Program-made: the position numbers and the translations under genes
Origin: Eudromia elegans
Taxonomy: Eukaryota; Chordata; Aves; Tinamiformes; Tinamidae
NCBI GenBank assembly: GCA_003342815.1
Contig: PTEX01000138.1
Location: 1,975,456-2,039,455 of the forward strand
DNA: 64,000 nt
Direction of reading: 5' to 3'
Part shown: positions 43,901 to 55,111 of the stretch, piece by piece
Layout: every line of letters begins with the position of its first letter
How positions within the stretch are numbered: position 1 is the stretch's first letter
Notes under the pieces: generated by a model
Seen by the model: the letters and a program-made list of their open reading frames with translations, nothing else
What the model was told of the DNA's origin: nothing
The model's database searches: none

Positions 43901-46010
43901 TCATAGTAATGGCGCTTCTGTTAGCGTACAGGAACAAATCCAGTTCGTATGCTGTTGCTTCCATCCTGCAGCTGTCTCCTGCCCAGATGGGGTGAGCAGA
44001 GGTGGAAAGCACCCATGTTACCCGTTCACAGGAGCATGGTTCAAGTTTAGCTGAACTGCAGACCTGTGAGTGGAAGCCTGGCAGCAAAACATTAATAGTT
44101 TGGTAGATGCTGGTATCTGTGGTCTTCAAAGCCAAACTGATCTGATCTTAGGTTACTCACAACAGAAATTTGATAATAAAATGTTGCGAAGAGAAGTATA
44201 TGGCGTCTAAATTTCATGCTGTATTTGTCTGTATTAGTTCAAAAACCTTCAAAATGCTCAGGGTATAGGCTCCACGTCCTTGCTGATTGTGTTATAAGAA
44301 ATATTAAGAAGCAGGATCTTTCCCTCCCCATGGAATCGTGTGGAACAGGAGAGACTTTTCAGTCTAGAAAACTTGGAAAGATGTTACAAACAGTACAAAG
44401 TGAAAGAAAAACAGCAGCTATCATGTGATAGTTTAGAGCAATTGTAGTTACTAGATGAAATATTCAGTTGTCTATCTTTCTTTGGCATCTCCCCCTCCCT
44501 CCAACTGCATATATAGAAACTTGTTTCTCCTTATCTACCTCTAAATATATTAGATATTTTAATGCTGCTTCTCCCTTGAAAGCTCCTCCCCAACTCTCCC
44601 TCTGCAAACACTCCAAAAAAAGGAAACGCTGCCCCTGCTCTTTTGGGATTGCAAGAAGACAGCACCACAGATCAAGGGACTTGGGGAAAGCCTCTTGGAG
44701 GGACAGATAATCTCACAGTCATGATTATTTTCCCATTGGTTTTTGTTTTGTTTTTAATTGAAAAACTGTTCCTTTTTAAAAGATAGACTTATGCCAAGAA
44801 GAATACATCTCAACTGAAGAAGAGACTTTTCTAATAGAAGTATATTTATTATTTGTCTCGCTTCTAAACAAAAATGTTTGAAAGGTTTACTAGTGTCCGA
44901 TGGTACCCATTTGAAACCTTCCACTTGTGTGAAAGGGGGCTAGAGCTTCAAATTCAAATGTGGTCTGACCTCATAGGTGATTGCCTGAAGCAGGATGTTG
45001 GACTAGGTGATCTCGTGAAATCCCTTCAAAACTGAAATTTTTCATGAACCTAATAAAATACTTGCACCCCATTGCGTGGATGTGCAATGAACTGGTAGTG
45101 TAATAGAGCTTGTGCAACTGTCAAATTAATACTAAAACTGCTGACAAAAAATTATTAGAGAAGGAACTGTTGCACTGGGCAAAACAAAGCAGAAGTTTTG
45201 TTTCAATTTCATCTATTTTAAATACATTCTGCTAGCGAAATGCAAAACTGCAGTGCAATTACGATTCAACATCAGAGGCAGTTTTGACACTCTCCTGTTT
45301 CTACTTCCCAGGGATTCAAACAAATCTGTAGGGCTTTGTGCTTCAGACTCTGGACAGCCTGTGTCCAGTCTCTCGATGATTGTGAGCACAAGATTTCTAT
45401 GCCCTTATTGGTAACAATTTAGCTTTTAGTTTTTTTCCTAAATTCCTTTCACTTACCGCAAACCTCTTTCCACAGCTCTCATTACCACAGCATCCACAGC
45501 AGTCGTTATTCTTAAGGCCCAAAAATACCAAGGCTGGAAAGATCATCTACCAACAACAGAAATAAAATTTGAATTTGCTTGATTTCAAGTCACATTTGCT
45601 TTTAAATACAATTGTTCTATGACTTTTTTTTCCTTATCGCTAAATTAAATTTCTGAGAGCAAATCCCATAGTTATAACTATTGTTTTAGTAGTTAACTGT
45701 TGTTAGATAGCATATAACTATTGTTTTAAAAGGTATTTGCATGCAGGTACTTCTGTTTGAGGTGAGAAAAAAGCAATAATGCAAAGTCTGGATTTGGATG
45801 GGGAGAAAGTAAGAAGATTTGAATTCGTATACTCACCAATATACCAGATCCCACGATTCCTCCAAAGTACCAGACTTCATCTGTGATGTGCTCATTGTTG
45901 TCAACCACCTTTCCTCCAGGGAAAAACAGCAAAATGTTAGCAAGGGTACATAACACAGCCAGGGGGATAAGAGTGATTCCTAAGCACTTAGCACAATCTC
46001 CAGTGCACAT
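40888..46010 (-). CDS. TM4SF4: TM4SF4, transmembrane 4 L six family member 4, complete in five coding exons
   Basis: Four-span membrane protein of the L6 family. The family member is known from liver and intestinal epithelium and affects proliferation and pancreatic endocrine differentiation. It is not a true tetraspanin. The minus-strand join is 46010-45837, 45546-45457, 43020-42887, 41361-41172 and 40905-40888, encoding 201 codons plus TAA in one frame. From memory, human is 202. The start [20 protein letters not shown] leads into membrane segment 1 (about residues 9-28). Segment 2 spans the exon 1/2 junction (about 47-66). A short loop has the family CCGCCG motif ([17 protein letters not shown]), segment 3 is about 89-111, and the large outer loop has NHT and WNLT glycosylation sites. 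Segment 4 (about 164-188) is followed by a second CKCCGCCG motif and the tail GDGAV. TM4SF1 and TM4SF18 fit less well, because the MCTG start and GDGxV tail are specific to TM4SF4. Confidence 0.96.
41172..41361 (-). CDS. TM4SF4: TM4SF4 coding exon 4
   Basis: 190 nt. The acceptor is TGCACAG and the donor is GGG|GTAAGC. It encodes [40 protein letters not shown] and [20 protein letters not shown], giving the end of the outer loop, membrane segment 4 and the cytoplasmic cysteine cluster. Confidence 0.97.
41362..42886 (-). other. TM4SF4: TM4SF4 intron 3 (between coding exons 3 and 4)
   Basis: GT-AG intron of about 1.5 kb with no recognised repeat or gene. Confidence 0.88.
42887..43020 (-). CDS. 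TM4SF4: TM4SF4 coding exon 3
   Basis: 134 nt. The acceptor is a (CT)n tract ending in CAG and the donor is CGG|GTAAGG. It encodes [20 protein letters not shown], then [19 protein letters not shown], giving membrane segment 3 and the start of the large outer loop. Ends in phase 2. Confidence 0.96.
43023..43040 (-). repeat. (GA)n microsatellite forming the polypyrimidine tract of TM4SF4 exon 3
   Basis: About nine GA units on the + strand. Read on the minus strand they are (CT)n running directly into the CAG acceptor of TM4SF4 coding exon 3, so the microsatellite itself is the polypyrimidine tract. Confidence 0.9.
43041..45456 (-). other. TM4SF4: TM4SF4 intron 2 (between coding exons 2 and 3)
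   Basis: GT-AG intron of about 2.4 kb with an old CR1 3' fragment (44,975-45,045). Nothing else was recognised. Confidence 0.85.
44975..45045 (+). mobile_element. CR1 LINE 3' end fragment, old
   Basis: GTTGGACTAGGTGATCTCGT followed by GAAATCCCTTCAAAACTGAA is a diverged sense CR1 3' end. It lacks a clear terminal repeat and is only about 70 bp. It lies in TM4SF4 intron 2, between coding exons 2 and 3. Confidence 0.65.
45457..45546 (-). CDS. TM4SF4: TM4SF4 coding exon 2
   Basis: 90 nt and 30 codons, with acceptor TTGGTAG and donor GCG|GTAAGT. It encodes [20 protein letters not shown] and [10 protein letters not shown], with the conserved cysteine cluster after membrane segment 2. Confidence 0.97.
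45837..46010 (-). CDS. TM4SF4: TM4SF4 coding exon 1
   Basis: ATG at 46010-46008, donor TTG|GTGAGT after 45837. It encodes 58 residues from MCTGDCAKC to GGIVGSGIL. The 5' UTR continues upstream. Confidence 0.97.
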
Positions 46011-46198
46011 GATTTTTTAAATAAACTGCAAACACAATTAAAAATAAAGAAAAAAAAATCTCTGGTTTCTCAGCTGTGTTTTAAAAAGGAGCTTCGCAGC
46101 TTATTTTACAAAATCCAACTTCTTCTGTGCCTTTAGAGCCTGTGGACTGCAGCGCTGGCTCTAAAGGGAGCGTTCTATTGGTGATATGGTGTCCTGGC

Positions 46199-46206
46199 TA
46201 TTTATA
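46199..46206 (-). promoter_or_regulatory. TM4SF4: TM4SF4 TATA box
   Basis: TATAAATA on the minus strand, about 190 nt before the ATG. It predicts a start site near 46,175-46,170 and a 5' UTR of about 160 nt if unspliced. A GTTAATATT element about 90 bp further upstream (46,294-46,302) resembles an HNF1 half-site, which would suit an epithelial gene, but that is inference. Confidence 0.7.
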
Positions 46207-46209
46207 AGC

Positions 46210-49200
46210 TCTTACTGCTGTGATGTCAGTTTTTCTGAACCTCCATAAATGAAATTGTGTTCTGTTCATTTTACCATGACAGGCAATAACCTCTGTTAAT
46301 ATTCTACTAATGTGGATGCGGCACTTGGTATCTGAGTTCAGGTCCTGGGTAAATATCCTTCTTAGTTTTGGATCATCATTTTTATAATACACTGTTGATC
46401 TTCACACTGCAAAATGTTTTGCAGACACTGAAACAAAAATATAGAATAAATTGGCTTGTGTTAATGACAGCCGTATGCAGCAGAGGAGTTCTAGTGAATT
46501 TTATTTTGAAAGGTTAAGCTAATAATTTATTGTTTTAATAACTCAATTTAGTGATTTTCAATATATAGAGATTATTGAGGAATATATCAATACGTTTATT
46601 ATTATAGCATCCATGATGGTGGAGGTAGTGCTTTGCTTCTGGTATGTCTGAAGAAAGTTCAGGAAAAATTTCAGAAGAATTTCAGTGGATGCTCTCCTTA
46701 TGTTGGGTCATTTTATGTTGTCAGAAGACGATGTGTTCCCATAAAGCCTTGTAGTTCATCTGCACTCAAGCAAAATTATGCTGCATATGGCAAGCAGACG
46801 TCAGGATTGAAACAGCCTCATTGTCTTAATGTGTAATGTTAGCTCAGGGTGCCTATTCGTAACAAATTACAAGGTCAGAGCCATGGTGCCTATGTACCTT
46901 ATATGCCCATAATTATAACTTTGCAGATGCTGACATCGTACCTATTTTGGCAGTATTTCCAGTTAGAGAGGCATAAAATGTCTGTAGGGTGCAGAACGCA
47001 TCCCACTAAAGCCAGTCTGCAGATAATCTAACACAGTTTTACGTGAGACCCAGTTCCTGTGTGGATGTGCAGAGCTGGTGATGGTCAACACAGCTTCTGT
47101 CTCCCCAGCCAAGTCTTTGGGTCAAGTTGCAGACTGCAGCTAAACAACGCAAGTAAATTAAAAGACTCTTCTTCTTGTTCCAGTATTTTTTAAGTCAGCT
47201 CTCATACCTCCTCTTATGTTCCTGTAAATGTGTTTGTGAAAGCAGGAATGTATCGGGGGAGGGGGGAAGGAAGAAAAAAAAAAAAAAAAAAGAGAAGAAA
47301 AATTGGTGATTAGTTAAATTAATCTTTGTCATAAGGGAAAAAAAACCTGCAAAATGGATTTGAGACTGTGCACATAAAACAAGTAGCTATGACTGCTAGT
47401 TCAAACAAGCATCTCTGCTAAAGCAGGCCCTTCAGCCTTGTAACAGATGCTGAATACCTTCTCTTTCATGCTTAGACTAGGCTAATTGTGCTGTAAAGCT
47501 TGTGCTACAGTAACTTGCATGCCAGTCTTCATGCACGGCGAACAGCGATAGGGGTTGTTCCACTGTGGCTCTTGTGTGCATCATGAGAATTCCAAGGATT
47601 TTGAGATGGGCACTGGTTTCCACTTCTTTTTCAGAGGATAAAGTGCCGGATTTTTTTTTATTCAAATTTGAAACGTGTTTTTCCTCAAGATGTTTGTGGC
47701 TTGTTCTTGATCCAAATAATGAAACACTGCTGAGTTTTCAAAGACATACAGTCAAGAAATATCTAAACCTTAACATTCTTTAGGAACTGTCCCATGCTGT
47801 CTTGAACTGTCAGTGCTAGGACTTGTGTTAAGTAGCAATGTTGAATAAACGAGTTTGGGTTTATGCAGCCACAGTCCTCACAGAAATGATGTAAAAAATA
47901 ATCAACTTGCTACTTGAGTAGACCAGATCCTTCACCTGAATCATCATGAGCCTCACTAACAGCTCTGCTGGTACAGTGAAGAATGCAGAACAAGAAGAGG
48001 GACATGTTGAACCATCACTGGCACTGGAGAATGTGTTTCTGGCAGCATTTCCTCCTCTTTCGTGGTCTGCCTGCTTTGTACACTTACATTACACTTACAC
48101 TTACAGTGAAAGACCTGCCTCAGAAAGAACTATATCATCTGTTTCTTTCCTGACCTCTGTGGTAGCTAACTCTCTTCTGGACTGTGGGGTGAATCCTAAC
48201 CGTAGTGATTCTGTGAAGACAGTACAGGACCTTTTGTGCATCACTGTAGATGATGGGAGGGAGGTGAACATTTTCCCATTCGTTTATCTTTGGATGCTAT
48301 GGTGATTGTAGGAACAACATGTAACTTGGTGGCAACATGGGGAATTTTTCAGGTGAATTCTGTGAAAGGTTGTTTGTGGAACAGTGTTTACGGATGTATA
48401 AAATCCATCATTTGGAACAGTTCACTTCTCATTCAGCATTCTGCCTTTAACAAGAGCCTGAATCAGAGGTCTTAAAAAAAGGCAACTTTATGTTGCTTCC
48501 ATATTAGAATGTTGTGCTGCTTACATATTAGAACATAAAAGATTGGTTTTTTATTAGCTAACTGATAAGCTAATTGTAGTATAATTATGTATTCATAGTC
48601 CAAACTCCTTTTACACGTCATTAGATGGCTCTGTAATTGAAATATTAGGTAAACCAACTGATAAAAAGATTAGTCTGATAAAAACATGCGTCCGTAAGTC
48701 TGAAAAAGTTCCTTGATTGAAATACATTTGGAAAGAAGGAGGTAAGAGTAGCAGGATATCATTTATCATTTTTTGGTGTTATGCTTGTAGGAGAAAAAGA
48801 ATCTGATTAGCAGTAGCTTGGGAACTTCATACAGCACAGTGTAATACAGCTAGAGACAGAAAACTATAGCAAACAACTAATGGTAAAGATATGGAGAAAT
48901 AAAACACAAGAATAAATAAGAGATTAGGCAAAAAACATCTTAATGAAACTCAACTTTCGTGCTGCCCATTATGCTGTGATAGCCTCTGCTGTTCTTATTA
49001 TTCCACCACTGCTTTGTAAGGAAGCTCTATCATCTGATATACAATTAATGCATCATGTATTTGAATCCTGGATGGATGAAACGCCGTAAGAATTATGATG
49101 AATATTTGAGGAGGAGATCACAGTAGCATCTTCTGCATTCATCACTGGTCATTCAGTAGTCTAAAATGGTATTAACATCAAAGATATATTCTAAACTACA

Positions 49201-49400
49201 TTTTGAGCAATGTGCCTAATTCTGAATAATCATATTAGCAGACCAGTTAGCAAGGTAGAAAACGACAGGCCTGGAATTGTTTTTGGTAGTCATTGGTAAC
49301 ATATCTGCTGTCGACAAGTGCACACGCTCTCTCCACTGGTTTTGATAAATCTCTGTCTTTCAGATTCCTCACTCTTGGGTAGCAGTATTGTTCCTTTGGC
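46210..49400. other. Intergenic DNA upstream of TM4SF4
   Basis: The region between the TM4SF4 promoter and the first recognisable exon of the YwrD-like pseudogene. It contains a purine tract (47,255-47,291) and short open frames with no family resemblance. Confidence 0.6.
47255..47291 (+). repeat. Purine tract G-rich then poly-A
   Basis: GGGGGAGGGGGGAAGGAAG followed by about eighteen A. Intergenic, between the TM4SF4 promoter and the YwrD-like pseudogene. Confidence 0.85.
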
Positions 49401-49424
49401 TTGGAAGTGGCATCTTGGCTCCAG

Positions 49425-49494
49425 TTCTTTTCCCGAAGGTCACCTGTGGTTTGTACTCATGGATGTGTTGCTTTGAGCCAGATGCTTGCTCTAA
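49425..49494 (+). pseudogene. YwrD-like exon 1
   Basis: Encodes FFSRRSPVVCTHGCVALSQM, typical of the family N-terminus. It ends CTAA|GTATTG, a weak donor with A instead of G at -1, in phase 1, which matches the phase-1 start at 52,100. The 5' limit is uncertain. The in-frame stretch back to the TAG at 49,380 has no ATG. Confidence 0.72.
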
Positions 49495-52099
49495 GTATTG
49501 ATCTTTGTAATCATATTTTGATTTTGCTCAAATAGATGAAAGAAGCTTAACATGTACTTTAAATGCGTTTATTCGTTTTTAATTTTAGACACCTGTGTCA
49601 TGGTTGAATCAATGACCAAACTTGTTAGACCATTATAATCCAAGGTAATGGGTCATGCTTTTGTGATTTTTATAGCTGGTTCCCTGTCTTAAATATTGTT
49701 CTTATATCTGGAGTTTCACACAGCTTTTTGTTAGAAGTTCTCATCATTGTTCCAGTTAAAATAGGGAAAATTTTGCAATTAATTTACTAGCAGCATTGGA
49801 CTTCTGGTAGCTTAATTGAAGCTAAGCCTGTTAAAGTCTCTGCTCCTGCAAATAAACTTGTGTGTGTGTGTCTCTGTATGGTCACCTATTGCTCCTAAAA
49901 AAAGAGGGAGGGAGGGTGGAAAAAAAACACCAAAAAAAAACCCCCAGAAGGCACTTCCCGTATAAAACAGCTCTGGAAGGCTATGTTGTTTCAGAGCACA
50001 TATTAACACTGTGTTATATTTCCATTTCCTTATGTGTTGCATCGTTTCAATGAGGAGCAGAGATGGACTGGTTGATTCTGGAACAGATTCCATTTCTTTG
50101 GAGAGAGAACAGGGGAAAAAAAAAAAAAGCTAAGAAGTGTCTCCTTCGCAGCTCTGATAGCAATGTGATGAACACAAGCACACCGACATACAGACGGAGC
50201 AGATGCCATTCCTTCTCGCTAGCTGTTCAAGCCAGCCTTGACTGTGAAGTCTGTGGCTTTGGACTGCATGGGGGAAAGAGCAGGGCTTTGTTAGTGGGAC
50301 TGTGTGCCTGCCCGTCACACAGCTGCCCACAGCTTTCACATGGGAAAAATTAATTCCCTCTTCTCTTCACAGACTTCTCCATCAAATCGCAGGGCTAGCT
50401 ATGTGTTGAGGCATGCGAAAGCAGACGGGGAAAAATGTCCAAGAGCAACCCAGGTATTATGGGCTTCCCTTTCATAAAGCAGCCTTTTCACAGGGCTTTC
50501 TCCTTGCCCTCCTGTCACACCCCCAGCTGCAGGATGTCCCGCTCCTCTCTGAGGACAGACTAATACCAAGCTCCCCTAGTATTTTCTGTAACCTTTGTTC
50601 TGTTCTTTTGAGATAAGAGCTTGTGACAAATGTAGCTTGGCACAGGTAGTGTTTTAGATTGCACATTAATATCATTGTGAATACAGCAGAGCAGAGCATG
50701 CTAATGAAGAATATTTAAGTGTGTGAGGAGGCACACTAGAACCAAAAGAAACCTGGCTTTGTTTCCTGTGCTGGCAGCGTTAAGTGATATCAAAAGTCTG
50801 GATTTAGCTATGAATGATGACAAGAGTTTTGTTGTAAATCTACTTTTTGCTTTGTTGGAATCCTACTGTTCTTTAATCATAGCATGTTACTTTCCATCTT
50901 AGCAAAGATGGCATCTCCTCCCCATTGAATTACCTATTCATCAGCTTTTCTCAAAAATACCTTGAGACTTTATTTTCTATAGGGAACATCTGTTAATGTT
51001 TTAATAAATCCAGCCCTTCATTCTCCTCAAGACTTATTTTAACAACAGGGTCATTAGGTATCTGTCAACCTGCACCAACTAGGCATTAGGCCGCTAAGAA
51101 ATCTCTGCCGCTTCTCTGATTTGCATTACTTTAATTAAGTGTTGCTGCTTTTTTTGTTGCTCTTATATTTGTTTAGTCTTGTAAGATTTATTTTTGAAGT
51201 TCCTTTGCAGAAAATATATTTTGTTACATATTGCTCAAAATCCTTTTTTTGTAAACCACAATCCCTGAAAGAGAAAGAAAAAGGAGCATCAGATCTACTG
51301 TGGACCAAATAAGTAGCACTGAAATACAGTTGTTAATTAGTATTGATGTATAAAATCCCACTTCAGGTAACTTCTGAAATGTGAGGCGGGGAAAAAAAGG
51401 AACTGCTTCATTTAGAGTTGTCTGTTAATTATTTATGTGTGTGTATATGTACTTTCTAGTTTTGTTTTGATTTTTGGCAAAACCCAGTGATAAAAAGAAA
51501 GACCAGATTTTTTTCCATGGTGAGGACTGTCTGTAGTCACAAATTCCCCTTGTCACCTAGAGTGCACAACTGTCTATCTCACGTCTTCATTCATTTTGAG
51601 TATAATTTAATTTTTCTTCTTGACATTATAGAATCAGATATTCAAGCAAGAAGTGGCCTGTGAGAACCATGTCATTTCTTTAAGCTTGAGAAATAGGTTC
51701 TGTCTTCAGAACCTTGTAGTGTTCCCCCTGTCACGGTACTGTTCTGAAGAATGCAGCAATATGCAGTGTGGCCCCACGTGTATTCTGCCCTTAAGCACAG
51801 TGGTTTTTGTGCTTTGGTCTGCTTATAGTTTCTTTTTCTGGCAGATTTTAATACTTGTATTGTTGTTTCTGATATTTTTTTTACTATCTTTATTTCTCTC
51901 TGCTTACAAAAATATGCGAATTCTAGTATCTTCCACAAGAACAAACATCTTTAAGAAGTTTTCACAACTTCTCCCTCTAAAATTGAAAGTTCCTTCTTTC
52001 CATCTGGAAACATTCAAACCCTTACTATCAGCTCATGTCTTGGCTGGACAGATCCCCAACCCCTTTCCAGGGGTCTTTCGGACTGCTCAGGTTTGATAG

Positions 52100-52267
52100 G
52101 TAGCTCTGTTGCAGACACGTTAAAGAACAGTGGGAATGCAGTCGATGCTGCGGTGGCTGAGCTGCTGTGCTCAATGTCACGGAGCTGGTCAGCACTGGCA
52201 TAGGTGGAGACTGCTTCTGTCTTTACTATGATGCAAATACAAAGTGTATGTGTGGTGTGAACGGAAG
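52100..52267 (+). pseudogene. YwrD-like exon 2 with frameshift
   Basis: The acceptor TTTGATAG precedes 52,100 and the donor GGAAG|GTAAGT follows 52,267. The first frame gives ADTLKNSGNAVDAAVA. After a 1-base loss at about 52,159 the next frame gives [20 protein letters not shown] and LYYDANTK. Without correction the frame ends at TAG 52,200-52,202. GNAVDAAVA and STGIGGD are hallmark gamma-glutamyltransferase motifs. Confidence 0.88.
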
Positions 52268-53752
52268 GTAAGTGCCAAAGGCAGAGCCTGAGCACGCCTC
52301 TCCTGTGCTAAACACCAATGCATTTGAGAGGAAAGTGCTCCTGTGAATTCCTTCGCTCATCTTATCTGGGAGCACTTTATGGCCTAAATGACTCCAAGTG
52401 CAAAGCAGTAAATAACACTGCAAGTGGAGTTGTTTTGCTTTTGTTCTGGCCCGGAATGCCTGTCTTTCAGATCTTTTTTTTTTTTCCCTAGACTTGGTGA
52501 AGATTGGAGGTAGAGGAGGTAAGAAAGAACTACCTCTTAATTCCTGCCACTTGGTGTGTGACTGACAAACACAGTTCCCACTAGGCTGGCGCTTCAGCAT
52601 GCTGAGGGTTTCCATTGTAGGGAGGAGATGTGTGGCTGTGTCAGCCTTGAAGTGACCTGCCTCTCGCCTCGGGAGCCTCCTTCTGTGCTGTCCTGCTGGT
52701 TGCTTAGAGGCACTGCTGAAAGGGTCTGACTGTGGCCTAACAGCTCTGGTGTTTTTCCCAGTCTGTCTTGCTGCAGGGGTGGGCCTGCTGTACAAACATG
52801 CTTGCTCTAAAATCCCAAACATGGAAATAGATCTTGTGTCTGAGAGAAAAGTAATGAAGCTGGGTTTACAGGCAGAGATTCCTGTGGTGAAAAATAAGTG
52901 CATGTTGAGCTGATACATTATTGAGAATCTGGAATACCTGGATGAAGTAGATGGGTTCAGTTATACTCCCAGATTAGCAATCTGAAAAGAGGGCAGTTCT
53001 CTTTATGGATTAGAAACTGTAGATTGCAGAGGAGGCAGATTGAAGAAGGAAAAATTACTTTCTTTGGAACTAGAAATAAGTTATTCCTGTTTACTTGGTG
53101 GATCATATTCCAGAGACTAGTACGTAGAGGAGACTGTGTACAGCTTTTGATTGACAGCCAGAATATTACCATTTACTGAGTGGATTTTATTCAATTTGCT
53201 ATGAGGCTTGGATTTTTGATGCCTTATATTATCATCCTCATAACAACAAACATGTTTTGAGCTGGCTAGTTCATCTCCCATGCTGATTTCACCAAGGACA
53301 TATTTGTTAAGAAAGGGGTTAGAGTCCATATTTACACCTCATTTCCTCTTTAGTTGTTTGTTTAACTTCCTTCTATTTGAATTCAGTTCAAATGATAGAT
53401 TTTCATGACTGGAGAGAGTATTTTCTTCCATCTTGAACTTACATGGAGAAGTTAAAATGCAGAAGTTAAAGAGGAAGCAGCCAGTTGGATTTTTAGCTTG
53501 ATAGGACCTTGAGGATCTGAAAAGAGTATTTGTCCAGGTGATCTCATTTTGTTAGTGGGGGATGGGGGAGGATAGCAACACTAAATATTTCAGCATCAAC
53601 ACGAAGGATCTGGATTTCATATATATGATAGAAATGAAGCCATTGGAACCTCTGTCATGCAGCGCTTGGACCAATATTTATACTCTTTTACCGTATGACC
53701 AGCAGGCTGTTTTCTCTGTCACGTTATATGTGTGCTTCTGTCTGATTTGCAG

Positions 53753-53906
53753 TGGTAGGTCTCCAAGGACACTGATTATGGAGCTCTTGAAAGAACAAGG
53801 GTTTGATGAAGCAAATCCTCTTCCTCTACTTCATGCCCATAATATCACAGTGCCTTGTGCAGCAGCTGCCTGGTGTGACGCTATTTCTCTGTATGGAAGT
53901 AAAAAG
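53753..53906 (+). pseudogene. YwrD-like exon 3 (open)
   Basis: The acceptor TTTGCAG precedes 53,753 and the donor AAAAAG|GTGAAG follows 53,906. It completes NG(S)GRSP with the previous exon and continues RTLIMELLKEQGFDEANPLP to SLYGSKK. 154 nt, phase 2 to phase 0, with no break. The family VPG turn reads VPC here. Confidence 0.9.
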
Positions 53907-54905
53907 GTGAAGTTCGGTGAAGGTGTCCAGTGCACCCTCAGATTCTTATAAATTCTCAATGAAAACAGTTATGCTGTAAATGAGATTGTGATCTTTTAAA
54001 TAAAGCAAGGGGGTTACTAAAATGTACTAAAATATTAATATATTTATTGTAATGTACCCTTAATCTACAGAAGGACAATATTAATGACAGAGGAACTCGA
54101 GTGCAAATATTACTCACCCAACTTTTGGCTGTAGTTCATCTTTTACATTAAAAAAACAGCTCAGGATCAAGACTAGGTGGGGAGAATTGAGCCTGTGGTT
54201 TGATGCTGTCATGAGTTCTTTTAATCATGGAAAAAAGTAGTTAGATTCCACATTTTTACTTGCAAACTTGGTGGTATACTTTAGATTTTTAAGTAGACAC
54301 TGTGGGGTTGCATGCATGATAGTGTTTCAGACATCAGACTAGCAAGTTATTTAATGTAACTGACACTATTTTGTACTGCCATATGATTTGGATACCATTT
54401 GCTCCTAGTAAGAAAGTCTGGTGTTTGATTTGAATGGCTGAAATGGAGCTTCCAATAGTGCTGCACTAAGTAGTGTCACCAAGAAGATAAGGCTGGAAAA
54501 AGTTTCCCTGAGAAGGTATAGGCTTGTTAGTGTTGTTATAACTAGTCATTGCACAGGTAAAATAATAGCCAGAGTCTATAAAACTGTTCTGATTTACACT
54601 ATTAAAGGCAGTGCCAGAAGCATGTTTTTCAGGCAGAGTGCCATGTTAATGTATGCTGTTCCTGGGCTCATGTGCTGAAAGTTTGGGTTTTTGAGAACAT
54701 AGGCTTACTTTCTTAAAACAGGCAAACAAACGAAACCAGAAGTTATGCGAGTACCTCTATGGATCTGGTTGCACACAAATCATAATTTTCCTCTGGGCAA
54801 GTGTGTTGTATAAGTCAAACTCACATAAAATTTTGCTGCATTGTAGTGTATTGTAATTGCAGGAATTCAAAAGTAATATTACAGTCCTTTCCTGATCTCT
54901 TCTAG

Positions 54906-55111
54906 CTCTCTATCAGACAGCTGCTACAGCCTGCTATTGAATTGTCTGGAAGAGTTTTCCTGTGGCAGAGTTTACCACCTATCACTGGGGACGTGATGCT
55001 CATGTTTTCTGGTCACTTGGAAATAAGCATAGGAGGGAGTTACTCATTGATGGCCAAGCACCACCGCATGGGCAGGTTTTATCCAGTTTGGTTTTGGCTA
55101 GCACTTTTAAG
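54906..55111 (+). pseudogene. YwrD-like exon 4 with frameshift
   Basis: The acceptor CTTCTAG precedes 54,906 and the donor AAG|GTAAGG follows 55,111. LSIRQLLQPAIELS is in the first frame. After a 1-base loss at about 54,949, SFPVAEFTTYHWGRDAH and ELLIDGQAPPHGQVL to ASTFK follow in the next. The length of 206 nt is one short of a multiple of three, as expected for one deletion between two phase-0 boundaries. Confidence 0.88.

Noticed and set aside
52226..52918. 230-codon open frame on the minus strand
   Set aside because: It overlaps the YwrD-like exon 2 on the opposite strand and shows no recognised domain, signal or splice context.
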